DNA of 64,000 nt from positions 23,701,047 to 23,765,046 of the forward strand of contig CM028882.1 of NCBI GenBank assembly GCA_016801885.1, given 5' to 3'. A program made the translations under genes and the position numbers. Within the stretch, counting starts at the first letter, position 1. Each line of letters opens with the position of its first letter. Shown piece after piece: positions 1 through 11,826 of the stretch. The notes beneath the pieces are model-generated. The model was given only the letters and a program-made list of their open reading frames with translations, made no database searches and was not told where the DNA came from. The DNA comes from Toxotes chatareus (lineage: Eukaryota; Chordata; Actinopteri; Toxotidae).

Positions 1-715
1 GATCAATGGGATTTACAAAGAGCTCATATGACCGGCAATTAAAAGAAGACCAAAGGCTTTAAGTGTTTTTCCTTTGTGTGTGTGTGTGTCCTTGATGTCT
101 GCCTGCATGTCCTGGCAAAAGTGGGCACTGCTGGCACAATGACAAACACACACTCCACACACATTCTCAGCTTTGACCTTGCTCGGTTTTTACTACACGA
201 ACAGAGCAGAAGGGCTTTGAGGAATCCATTTCACGCCGGGTCCGGTTTTACTGTGGGAGTCTGTGATGCCACGACACAAGATGTCGCGGCAGGGCCGATG
301 ATGAACTGTATATTTAGTCTGGATGCTAAAGTCTGAGGCTGAGTAACAACACTTCAAACAGTTCTTATCACAGCGCGAAGGCTGACGGATTATTTTCATT
401 CTAAGTTCATTTCCCGGGATGTTTTTCGGAAAATTCAGTCGTCATTTAGGCTATAAAATGTCTGACGTAGTTACAAGTGCATTTCACCGGTTCCCGGCAC
501 AAACTGGTGTTTTCAAGGTTATGAGTAAAGCAAAGCAAACCAACCTTTGTGACTGAAAAGCTCTGAACGGCAAATGTTTGGTGCTTTTACCAAATGAACG
601 ACTTGTACGATTCAATCAGATAATCAATTAATTTTTATTTGTAATTTGTCACAAATATCTTATCTCATGGGTATCAGAACCAGATCAGAAGAGGCCCAGT
701 ATTAAAGGACTCAGA

Positions 716-1048
716 TCAGCTGATGGTGTCAAGCTGAGGCACCTGAATGACCGCACGAGTTAACTTGTCTGCAACTGCCCTGAAAACTGCATGAAATAGA
801 TACTTGAACTTCCCGAAGAACAAGATGTCTTCGAGGACGGTCTTCGGTGCAACAGCACGCGGGAAGTTGTAGCCAAGGTCCGGGGAGTAAATGTGATAAA
901 ACCGGGGACTGTCAGGAGCAGAGACGTGAGCCGATGCTAAGACAGCGGTGTTTCCTGATGCAATGACACGTAATACATCGCAGGAGCGTGGGCACAGAGA
1001 AAAACGTTGCACTACATGCTGGAATATCCCAATAAGGATGTGAATCAT
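716..1048 (-). other. Unidentified 110-codon open frame, possible terminal exon
   Basis: This minus-strand frame ends with TGA at 716-718 and has fairly balanced amino-acid use with no low-complexity tract, unlike most chance frames here. Reading GGATATTCCAG on the minus strand as a splice acceptor would leave a last exon of about 100 codons. I recognise no domain. A chance frame of this length is not rare in 64 kb, so it may be meaningless. Confidence 0.15.
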
Positions 1049-1349
1049 TTATGAAGAGTACTGTCTCTCTGACCCTCCCGTCCAATCAGAGTGCCTGTCT
1101 CTTCATAACTGATGCTCCACAGATTTCCTCTCAAGATTTATCTCTTACCACCCACCCTCAAAATCCTGTTTCATCAGGAACTACATCACATAAAAAGGAG
1201 GAATATTATCATTTTTCAGGACGGAGAATGTTAGTCAACAGTGTCCCACGGTAAGAAGGCCGCTCAGTACATTCATTAGCTGATTGTTGTTCATTCCACA
1301 CGACATCACTGTAGCAACGAAAATAGAGACATCATGTAATGGAAAAGGC

Positions 1350-1353
<4 letters not shown>

Positions 1354-1395
<42 letters not shown>
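1354..1395. repeat. (TG)n microsatellite
   Basis: This is 42 nt of uninterrupted TG, facing a complementary CA array 120 bp away. Confidence 0.95.
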
Positions 1396-1398
<3 letters not shown>

Positions 1399-1512
1399 CC
1401 TCTCCCTGTGGTGCTGAGTCAATATTTTAGAGGAAGTAGGACCCCAGGGGACATACTTACCCCCAGTTACTGGAGAGTCACTTGAGAGTCTATTGACTTC
1501 TTCAGCGCACAC

Positions 1513-1514
<2 letters not shown>

Positions 1515-1576
<62 letters not shown>
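1515..1576. repeat. (AC)n microsatellite
   Basis: This is 62 nt of uninterrupted AC. With the TG array at 1354 it could form a long stem. Confidence 0.95.
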
Positions 1577-1578
<2 letters not shown>

Positions 1579-2142
1579 GGTACAAGGAAGTTCAGCCAAG
1601 TACATGCTGCTTTATGCATTCAGTGTCTGACCCGTGTCAGCAGCAGAGTCTACAGTTAGAAAACCCACAAAGTCACCCAGCTCCTGTGTGTCTGCGGCGG
1701 CTGTTTGTCACGAAACATGAGATAAGGTGACCAAATCTGTGCAGCACGTCACCTCAGGCTCACACAGGAATACACACAGCTGTCACTTATCAAACTGAGG
1801 ATCTGACATCCACCGCTCGTGCTTTTACGCAGACGTGCTGTGAGCTGAGGTGACGGTGGATGCCGTCGGCGCTCCTTGACTTTGTAAAATGATGTTTAGA
1901 CTGGTCGCCTCTGAAGTCACTCGCACGCGCTCAGTTCACCAACCTGCTTCTGTATAATAACCTTTATTTAACTGCTCTCCGCGTTTTCAAGATTTAAGTT
2001 TGAAACTCTTACGACACGTGAGGTTAAAATGGACAATTACAGTTTTATCCAAAGGGCTTTACAGCGTGTCTCTAATTCATCCATTCACACACACACAGTC
2101 ACACACCAATGGCAGCAAGCCATTTCAGTCCACTATCAAACT

Positions 2143-2253
2143 AGACAAAGAAATGAAGGAAACCACTGCAGCTGAGAAGCTTAAACTTTTAAATGTTTGT
2201 CTGTACAATTTTCTGTCAACTGACCAATTAATATACTAATTATTTCAGCTCTA
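2143..2253 (+). repeat. Recurrent fish repeat, 3' part
   Basis: Shared landmarks in order: GACAAAGAAATGAAGGAAA, CAGCTGAGAAGCTTAAAC, TTTTCTGTCAACTGACCAAT and a TTTCAGCTCTAA end. The 5' half is missing. Confidence 0.5.
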
Positions 2254-3082
2254 AATCTGTTTATCTATCAATACATCCATCAATCCTTCTATCATTCATC
2301 ATCCAGTTATCTTTATTACTACTGTCATCATCACTGAGTGGTTTTGGAAACAAACAACCAGCACTTTTTGTGCTTAAGAAAAAAAAAAACTAACCACAGA
2401 TTTTATTTTTTGCAAAACAAACACACTACGTGAGCGCAGAGGAGGGCGATTTTACCAAAACAGGAACTGAGACATACATTGACCTTTGCCAGAAACACTA
2501 AACCTTGCTGAGCTACAGCATCTCTTTCTCTGACTGAACACACAGCACAGCATTTACTACCAAATGAACAATAAAACACCTTTCACACACAAAATTCCCA
2601 ACATTTCTGCGTCCGGTTTTCTGTGTGAAGTCGTGGTTTTAGGTTCACACACTCATGTGATGGAGTCCCTTCACTCCATCAGCTGATTTCCTGCTCATGT
2701 TTTTACATGTATGTTGTTGCTTTTCTTCATCATCATGAATTGAACCGAATCTATATCTATCACCGGCTTTTCAAACGCACACACACACACACACGATCCC
2801 GGCAGGTCGGCTGAACTTCCAGGCCGTTTCTCTGCCCTCTGGCTCGTCCCGTCATCGGCCTGCGCGCCGGCCTGTTTGTTGACACGAAACATCGGCAACA
2901 AAAAGACGAGGGGCAGAGCGACGAGTCTGTATGGGAAAGGAATGCCACACGCACGCCACACGCACACCGCCCGCGCACAAAACGCCACCCCCAGGCCGCG
3001 TATCAGCAGCACCGACTCCAAAACATGCACCGCCGTGAAGGGACGAAACAAAGACACACGGCTGCAAATATGCATGTGCAAG

Positions 3083-3084
<2 letters not shown>

Positions 3085-3142
<58 letters not shown>
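3085..3142. repeat. (CA)n microsatellite
   Basis: This is 58 nt of uninterrupted CA; a shorter CA tract lies at 2776-2793. Confidence 0.95.
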
Positions 3143-3144
<2 letters not shown>

Positions 3145-3308
3145 CTTGTTGTGCAGGACAGGTCAAGCTCTTCTAACCTGTTTTTCCAGCTAAAACTGGA
3201 GCCTCATGCGGATTGAGCTGTTCTGATCTTAAGGAAAAGTAAAAAAGTACTTTGCTGCATCTCATCTCGACATCCTCACAGCATTCGGCATAATTGTCAA
3301 ATAAACTA

Positions 3309-3319
3309 TATAATACTAA

Positions 3320-3391
<72 letters not shown>
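3309..3391. repeat. Compound (ACT)n-(AAT)n microsatellite
   Basis: Interrupted TAATAC units pass into ACT units, then from about 3356 into pure AAT units. The composition suggests point mutation and expansion of one array into the next. Confidence 0.9.
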
Positions 3392-3393
<2 letters not shown>

Positions 3394-3399
3394 TATACA

Positions 3400-3695
3400 T
3401 ATTTTTTCTCTATTAATTGTTTGATCTATAACATTTATTTTGAAAAAGGCCTAAAGTCCAACGCAGTTTTTGAGAACCCAAGGTGACCTTTCTTTTGTCT
3501 GACCCACAGTCCAAAACAGATACACATATTCAGTTTGCAATGATATAAAACAGAGTAAAGTAGCCGATCCTAATGTTGGAGAAGCTGCAACCCACAGAAT
3601 ATTTGGGATTTTAGCTTAAGAATGAATTAAATTTAATGATTAAATTCTCAAAATAGTTGACAATTCAGATTTCAAACTATAAGTTGCAGCTCTAG
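3400..3695 (+). repeat. Recurrent fish repeat, near full length
   Basis: It starts with TTAATTGTTTGATCTATAAC, continues through CCAAGGTGACCT, GTCCAAAACAGATAC and TCAAAATAGTTGACAATT, and ends AAGTTGCAGCTCTA. It is much diverged from the copy at 50018. Confidence 0.65.
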
Positions 3696-4485
3696 TTTCA
3701 TCACATCAGCTTAGGAGGTCATGACGTGTATGTTTCCCACTTCTCAGACACTGTGTTGTGCAAACCAAGAAAATAATCATCAGATTAGTCAACAATGAGT
3801 CGCAGGCCTTGAGGCTGCGTATTGTTTTTTGGTTATTGACAGTCAATGCAAACTTAGTGCTGCCAGTTGTGGCTGGGAATCGGACCTCGAGACTCCAGCA
3901 CCAACTGGATTGTGTCCATCGCACCCGCATCAAAAACTGCCAACTGCTGAAAGTTGGCACTGAACGCTTAGACAGATTTTCTGATCAGATATAGCCTGAC
4001 TTCACTCTCTTTGTTTGTTGTTCAACATTTAATTTAAAGCTCACATGAGTCTGTCATGTTAATGAAACCCTGCAGGTTTGTGCAGAAAAATGTGTTTATA
4101 CTCGAACAAATAAGGAAATATTTGGTACCTTTTTGGTGGTGGCAGCAAAACTTGGACACCAAACAACCTTCAGGGTAAAAAAAAAAATTTAAATGATACT
4201 CAGCCTTGTTGCCAATAAGCCACTATAATCTAAAACTCAGATGCCTGCAGCTGGATCTTCTCATCCAAAATAGCTTTTAACATGAGAGGAGTCCCAGTAC
4301 TACACAAGTTTACATCAGGCTCAGAGCTGTGTAGAATGATATGCAGCAAAATCTCAGTTCACACAAACAGACAAGACATCTGTGTATGTGTGTCTGCGTT
4401 GGGGACATTAAGTCATTTCTGCTGAGCTGCTCTTTCTTCGTGCTGACTGATATCATTACGGCACACGGTCTGGAAGTGTTGATGT

Positions 4486-4486
<1 letters not shown>

Positions 4487-4517
<31 letters not shown>
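4487..4517. repeat. (CA)n microsatellite
   Basis: About 30 nt of CA ending in an A-run. Confidence 0.9.
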
Positions 4518-4521
<4 letters not shown>

Positions 4522-4731
4522 AACACACTAAGTTGAAGTTACGAGGACTGTGCAGCTGCACTGTCAGCACTTCGAGCCAGAATGACATGACAGGAAAAGA
4601 GAGAGAAGCAGTGAGCGGCTGATAAGAACGGGCCGAGAATCAAAGAGAAAAATGGCTGCTCCTGATTGTGTGAGTCTTCATGAAGGCGTGTGAAGGTTTG
4701 CGTAGTACTGGTTTAGGCGCAGAAGCATATA

Positions 4732-4825
4732 GAGCTACAACTAATGTTTACTGTGGCGTAACATAATAATTACTATTATTATGGTGAGATTGTTTGGTCA
4801 GCTACTGTTCCCAAGGTCAAGAATA
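4732..4825 (+). repeat. Recurrent fish repeat, 5' fragment
   Basis: GAGCTACAACTAATG is followed by ATTGTTTGGTCAGC and CCCAAGGTCAAGAA, which are the 5' landmarks of the family. It is short and diverged. Confidence 0.4.
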
Positions 4826-7800
4826 AACTTTCCATCTCAACTTTTAAGACTACAGAGACGAGACGTCCTCTGAGAGCTCAGAAAACAGAAATTTAAAAAT
4901 CAATCAGTTCAGTGAGAACTGTGCAAACGCCATCTGCTGAGGAAAACAGCGGCGTGATCGAAAGCTCCAGAAGAGCAGGTGTTTCAGGCCACCTGCTGAA
5001 TGCAAGTCCAATCTCCGCTCTCTTTCAGCTCTGTTTTTTGGTCTCTGCAAAGCCACTGAGGGAAATACACGTGGTTCTTTAACTGCTAAATGCTCTGGCT
5101 AGTTGCTGGTTGTGTCCGTCTGCCGTTTGGTGCTGAGCAGGTAGAGCACAGTGGATTTTCAGAGCCTTTTCACTGGAAACGGCAGCCTGATGCAGCCAAA
5201 AACAGACAAGATGCCGACCTGACAGTTAAACAATGAGCTGAAATTTGCTATATTCATATTGTTTTCACTTCCCAGAATCAGAAGTGAAAAGAAAGTGCTA
5301 TGAGGAAGAAAAGGTGCTTTCTGTTGGAAAGAAAAATTGTTATATTACCTAAAAATGGCAACAGAGAATGTAGGGATATATTTTCTTTGCTGGCACTGGA
5401 CCCGTTTAAGAGATAAAAGAATGATCTGTCTGTGCTTTTCAAGTTTTTCCGTGTTTGTAGAACCTGTCGTGTGTAACAGTGAAAATAAAATGCTGCCTGC
5501 AGACCTAAATCCATTCTGCAGCTTTTGTCTGGCACAAATGAAATCAGAGGACTACAGACAGAGAAGTCAGCTGACAAGAGTGTGAGTGAGTGAATGTGTG
5601 TGTGTGTTTACTCTCTATGACTCAGCATAACACCTCTTTTAAAAATAGAAAGACAAATATCCTTTGACAGACACATGCAAACAGAAAAATGAGGGTGGCA
5701 GGGACTCGTGGACAATAATGGACTCGTTTTCACAGGCTGTGCAGCACTACGCTTGATGCTGATGTCCACAATCATTGGCGTGTCCCTTTAACATTAAAAA
5801 TCCATCATCTCTTTGGCTATGATTTCGAGTTGAAAGCGTTCGTGAACAGATGAGCAGAGGCACAATAAAAACAACAGCAGGCCGAGTTTCCAGAGGAAGG
5901 TTGACATTAAATTTTGTTACAGGACACTCAAAAGTCAAAACCTGATTCAGCTCCATCAGATGCGTACATACATACATACATACTGAACCAATGAGCACAT
6001 GAGGAAGGAAGTCTCCTCCAAACTCCTGAACCTTTAACAACACAATGCATCATGTTGCAACTGCACGGCCTACTTCCTGTTTCAAAATTATTCATGAACC
6101 GCTTTCAGTGAATAATTTAGTAGGGAGCTGACAATGTTTCCAGTGTGTTTGGTTATCTGCAATAGTCGTGTTTTGCCAGTCCTCCCATGTTTTCACTTTA
6201 CTGGCACAGTACCAGCTCTAATTGTTACATAACCTGGTGTACGCTTTCTGCAAAAGTCTGAGCTTTTCTCGCGCCACAAAAAAAAAAGGCTATTCGCATT
6301 TTAGCTGTGTCAGTCGCTGCCAAGGGCGACCAACACTGTTCCTCCTTAGTCAGTCAAAACAATAAGAAAACAAGGACAGATGGGCAGAGACAGGAACAAA
6401 GGACAAGTGGAGGTAGAGACGGAGGACAGAGCGAGTGAGAGACACACCCATTTTACAAAAGGAGGAGAGGACATTCAGGTCTGCCCTGTGACGACCTTAT
6501 CAGGCAGAGATTGGGTAATCTTTTACTCAAAGTTGTTCAACTCTGTGTCTTTTATACTTAAAAAGAAGCAGGCGTTTGTAGCTGCTGCTTCTTTAGGAGT
6601 CAGGTTCACAGTTAGGATTTGGGTTAGAGGTTGAGATTAGGCTGAGGTTAGAGACGTTAGAGTTCAGACGTGGGGCTGAGGAAGGAATGTTGTATGTAAA
6701 GGTGAGTGTATGTGCCAATATGTGTATATTTGTGTGTGTGTGTGTGTCTAAGTACAGGGTGTGTCACAGGTCCAGTCTCACTAGGAGAGGGAGCAGCAGG
6801 GTACAAAGGTCAAGGAGGCCAACCTGTCACATCACATGACAAAGTGAACAGTTAAGTTTTCATTAAATAAAGAAAAACAAAGGAGGGGAAGGAATAGTTG
6901 TAAAAAAAAAAAAAATCATACATGTAACTTCAGGAGTTACTGAGAAAATAACCAAACTGTTAAAAAATCAACACCTCACCTCAATCGTTTTTCTTATCTT
7001 TGGAAAAAAAAAAAAACAGAGCATTTAACTGCATCCTCTCAACTTTCATTTTCTCTCAATCTGTCGATTCTTTTTTCAATTAATTAATTAAAAGAGTTCT
7101 CCATCGACAAGTGGATGGTTTTTTTTTTTTAAAAAAATTGATAAGGTTGCTCCTTTCTAACTCTACATTCCCAGATTTTTTCCGTTTCAATCCTGTAGTC
7201 TTCAGACCGTCACGAGTTTCCGGAGTGCAGGGTGATGTGGATGTCAAACTGCTTGTTTCTGCCACATCTAACCATATTCTGGCCAAACTATAGTTCATTT
7301 CAATCTGTTGACAGCTTTTTTTGAGATATGCAGCTACCTAACAGACAAACGGTCATTAAACCGAAGCACGCACAGCCGGGTCCTAAAGGCTGGGTGGGGT
7401 GGCCAGATAAGTGCCCATACACTGATAAAGAGCAGACAGTATGGATGGTCCTGCCTACAGACTCGCATCCAATTAAACGTAGCTTCACAAATTATAATAA
7501 TCACCCGACAACTCACACGTTTTATTTTTATACAGAGAGTGAAGACGTTGCTTTTCATTTAACTCCAACTCTGCAGTAACTTTGTTCCTAAAAATCATTA
7601 AGACTCACACCAGACATTAAACTTTGGGCAGATTTCTATGCTTCTTTTTCCAAAAAGAGCAAAAAAAAAAAAACATCAAATCTTGATCAACTGCAGAAAT
7701 CAAACATGTTTATGAAACTGATTTACGCACCAGTGATTTTTCAAGGGTCTTCTAGGATGAGTACTTTGAGGGTTACATGATCAACATTGGAACAGGTTTA

Positions 7801-8518
7801 GGACCAGGACCATAGAGCGATTACTACACTGCTAGATTATAAATATCCATTAGCTTAGCCCTTAAAAATGTTAAAATCCATTATATTTAGGTATAAATTT
7901 ACAAATTAAAACAACGACCTCAATAGCACAGGGCTTGTTTTGTGTCTTTTTTGTTTTCACTATCAATAAGAAAGAAAACGGGGAACACAAGAACAAAAAG
8001 ATACAAAGGGAAGACTTTCCCGTGCATTTTTCCTACACTGGCATGATCAGAGAGAAGACTGAGTCCCAGGGGCCAAAATGAAGGCCAATATAACACAGTA
8101 CCTGAGGGCGCAACATGTGACAGTCTGTTGACAGAGTGCAACGTGTCTCCCGTGACTTCATGGTTCACTTGTGTTTGTGTGTTTTCTAAATTACGCCTGA
8201 TGTCCAGTGTGCATAAATTCAAACCTCCCAGCGAGTAATGAGGATCAAAGCAACTGATGATTTAATTATAGTTTTTAACCGATGATACTTAAGAGGAACG
8301 ACAGAAGTAATTTTGGCTCTTAAACGCCTACCACTGTTTCCCTCTTTTATAAATAAAGTTTTCTTGCTGCCTTACATATCTTCTGTTTTTCTTTGATGTC
8401 TGCTGTTACCACTTCCTGCAATGACAACCAGAGCGCCATTAAAATTTCATCACATCTAATAAGGTCACTTCATAGTCCATCTGAAAGGTCACATCACATT
8501 GACTGGAAAAGCTGCTGA

Positions 8519-8543
8519 ACACACACACACACACACACACACA
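8519..8543. repeat. (CA)n microsatellite
   Basis: A short uninterrupted CA tract. Confidence 0.85.
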
Positions 8544-9523
8544 GAGGAGGGGAAATGCCAGACTATACAGTATTGATAACTGTGTTTATAACTGTCAACT
8601 CAGAAGTGAACACCTCGTCCAAAAGTCACCAGTTCAAATCCCAAACCGAGCGAGCAGATTGAATTATATAGAGCGCGGTCTAAAGGAGCCTCTGTACACA
8701 CACTGACGCTGTTGGAGGCCATCGCCGTGGTAACTGATGCCAAGCGGCGAGTGAGAGGAACTTGAGATGTAAGCGGGAAGTCGGGTCAGTGCAGAGGCAG
8801 GGGGCCGGTAAGTAATCAAGCCTGTACTTTACCACGCCAACGGGGTCCACCGCTACAGGACCACAGGCCGCACAGTCACAGCACGGAGGCTGACGTGGTT
8901 AAAAAAAAAAAAATATATATATATATATATATCAATATTTTGCAACTTCTTTGGAACAAAGTGTCCTATGTTGTCTTTTAACAGTAAATCAAACGGTGTC
9001 TGCAAGCAATTATCGTGTCCTCCTGTTGGATTTCCAGTGAATGAATTTTTGTGGTTGGCGCTCGCTTCTTCGTTTGTTTGGCTGCGTGTATCACAGGATT
9101 TCTGAGGCAGAAATCTTCCAGACACTCGGAGAATATCTAGAGGATGAATGTCAGGAAACAGATAACATCTACAGAGAGAGACTTCAGTACATGACTCACC
9201 AACAGTTCATCATATCAGCCCTGTAACTCTTAACTAAATACACTGTGCAGTCTCTCTATACGTGAAGTACCACTCACAAAATGTGGAGATGTGCACTTCT
9301 GTTGTTTCTGGGAGAGGAAATTAATTTCAAGGTCCTTATCTCCCCTCATCAAATTATAAGCTTTATAAAAGTATATTTAGCACAGTTGGATCAAAGATGC
9401 CTCACCCAGTGCTCCCCTTTGTTTTAAAAATAATACACGCTGTTTTAAAAGAAGTAGTGGCAGGATTTTCTTAATCGTCCGGTCGTCCTCCTTCGATTAG
9501 TTACCTACAGAGTTTTTGTTCAG

Positions 9524-9547
9524 AGTCAGATCTGATCAGATCTGACT
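9524..9547. other. Perfect 24-bp palindrome
   Basis: The half AGTCAGATCTGA is followed immediately by its exact reverse complement, with no spacer. The sequence inside the cnnm4 intron gives no further clue to its origin. Confidence 0.9.
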
Positions 9548-10689
9548 GGAAACCTCCTCACATAAACTCCACAATGCAGGGGTGCACACAGGATCAGCCT
9601 CCTCGTGGCTGTGACTAATTTATAACCTTGTTATTTATACTCATTATTTAGTAGATTACAAAAATGCTCAGTGGTCAGACTTACATCTAGATGGACTGCA
9701 ATGATCTATTATTATAAGCGGTTTACACCAGTCGCCTCTTGAGCTACTCATATGCCTGCTCACCAGCTACAGAGCAGACCCTGACCTCTCCACATAATGT
9801 CACATCATCAGACCTTCCCCACAATATTCAGTCTCTAACCTCCACTCTAATCTTTAACCTAAACTTTTTTCAGCCACATGCCATGGTTTGCCAATCTGGC
9901 ACTCTTTGTGCAATTTGTTTTTTTAACATTAGACTTCCTGCTCCGACAGCTCTTCATAAGCCAGTGCAGCTTTAACGGAGACCGTGTGCATTAATGATGT
10001 TATTCATTATTACTTTGAGGTCTTAAAAAAATATTATTTCTTGTGTATATCTGACCACCGGTAATGAGAAGCACTGGGGTTTGTTCGGTGCGACAACCTT
10101 CAAACTCCGGAGTTTATTCACAGCAACTGAGTGTATTCTCATAACTACTTCAGAGTAAATCTCTCTGCCAAGCTTTGAGCCAGTGTAGTTCGTTTTCATC
10201 TCCCTGTGTGCACACTCGTGTGTGTGTGTGTGGGCGTATGTGGGCATTGCAGCTCGTTGCCAAACCCTCCCACCTCGCTAGCCAAGCCTACTAAGATGAG
10301 CCGCAGAGCCATTTCTTGGCCAAATGTCACACAGCGCCCTGCACCACCGATCCAGCAACTCAAAAGCTGATTTACAGCGGCTGATCGGAGATAAGTGCAA
10401 AGTAACAGTGAAAGATGTGAATTAAGACACGGGTTATTCTGCTGAGTTAAGTGAGACAAAATCACACCGGCTTAAACCTTAAACGTGGAGCTGAGAGCGC
10501 CAGCAAAGTTCAGTGAAATTTCACCTTTGTTACGTCTTAGAGACGGAGACAGAAAGACAATCGCTCACTCCTCACTGTGCTGAGCTACAGATACAGCAAG
10601 TGTGTGTGTGCGTGTGTGTCTACTGTCAGTGACCTTGAGACGAGATGCCTGAGAAAGGAAAAATACATCCCTGCAGGGGATGGCGTCAG

Positions 10690-10734
10690 TGTGTGTGTGT
10701 GTGTGTGCACATCCTCCTGAGAGAGGGAGTGTGC

Positions 10735-10800
<66 letters not shown>

Positions 10801-10820
10801 ATCCTCCTGAGAGGAAAAGA
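10690..10820. repeat. Compound (TG)n array with duplicated flank
   Basis: A TG tract at 10690-10707 leads into CATCCTCCTGAGAG at about 10710. A 62-nt TG tract (10738-10799) is followed by a second CATCCTCCTGAGAG at about 10800. The layout indicates a tandem duplication of TG plus flank. Confidence 0.85.
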
Positions 10821-11429
10821 GCAAAAGAAGCAAAGAAAGAGAGAGAAGTAAAACGAGGAAGTGTTTTCATATCACCAGTCACAAATGTGACTGAGAAAAA
10901 AAAAAATAAAAACCTCAGCACCACTTCTCAGCAGAGCAGCTTTTGTAGCCTCAGTGTATTTTCTCACTGTGTTAAGTGATGTTTATACGCTGGACTGTAA
11001 GAAATAAACCCACTCTCTCATCAGTAATCCTACCAACAGGCTGAACATAGTAAACCATAAAGATGCCGACTTGATTCAGTGGCCCCTCCTTCACTTATAA
11101 AAAAGCATTCAGTGTAACACCGGGCATGAAATTTAAAGCTAATACGTCTTTGATATCAAATACTCAAGGCACGAGGGAGTCTGGCAGCCAGAGACTGTCT
11201 CCTAATAAAGGGCTTGGTGCACATAGTAACCACAGCCGTGTCATGTCAATTAGATTGGAAGACAATGAACTTCCACCTTCTGTACTGGCAGAATACAAAC
11301 ACGACATCCTACCACTTAACAGTTAACATTTTGGGTTTTCTACTAAGTGCTGCAGACTGGATAAATCCAAACATCGCTGATCTGCAAGAAGGAAAGTACT
11401 TTTACTGCTTCGCCTGTGCCAAAAAAAAG

Positions 11430-11442
11430 AGGTCAAAGGTCA
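11430..11442 (+). promoter_or_regulatory. Perfect DR1 nuclear-receptor half-site pair
   Basis: AGGTCA, one A, AGGTCA: the consensus for RXR heterodimers with PPAR and for HNF4. It lies about 385 bp past the donor of the first cnnm4 exon, within the intron. Function is inferred only from the motif. Confidence 0.4.
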
Positions 11443-11826
11443 AACTAAGCTGTAACGTCCTTGTTTCAACGCAGACTGACTGCTCACTAAACCAAACTGA
11501 GCACACTGCTCATGCTGCTTGATAAACAAAGGGGACTCGTACTAAGAAAAAGGAGCAGAGATTGAGACGTGCGTGTGCGCACATTAAAAATGTGCATCAG
11601 GCTCAACAACACACATACACAATGAGTTTCATCCGTATTTAGCACAACAGCAAATTCACCGGTGCTGATTTACTTTGACTGAAGACTAACACACACCTTG
11701 GAGGAAAAAACGGTGACACCTGACTCTCTAGGCCACATATCTCTGCTGCCTGTTTTGGACAACCACAAAATGAACTCTAACTGTCCAGGTGTCTCTAAAC
11801 TACGATGACATGTGATGTCCACAAAC

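Larger units (their letters stand above)
1..11826 (-). other. cnnm4 first intron (non-coding), no exon recognised
   Basis: The cnnm4 exon ends in a donor at 11826-11825. I searched the minus strand for the expected next exon (KSHLAIVQ... and the LEDVIEEI segment of the CBS pair) and did not find it. The stretch is AT-rich and filled with CA/TG arrays, homopolymers and diverged interspersed repeats, listed separately. If the gene is not interrupted, the first intron is longer than 11.8 kb. One unexplained 110-codon minus-strand frame lies at 716-1048. Nothing else suggests a gene. Confidence 0.6.

Noticed and set aside
2695..3193. Several 60-148 codon frames rich in Cys-Val or His-Thr around CA/TG arrays (also near 1306-1605 and 10565-10979)
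   Set aside because: They are translations of dinucleotide repeats and carry no family signal.
8600..8660. AGTTCAAATCCC, resembling a tRNA B box
   Set aside because: No matching A box or cloverleaf could be built around it, so it is not called as a tRNA or SINE.
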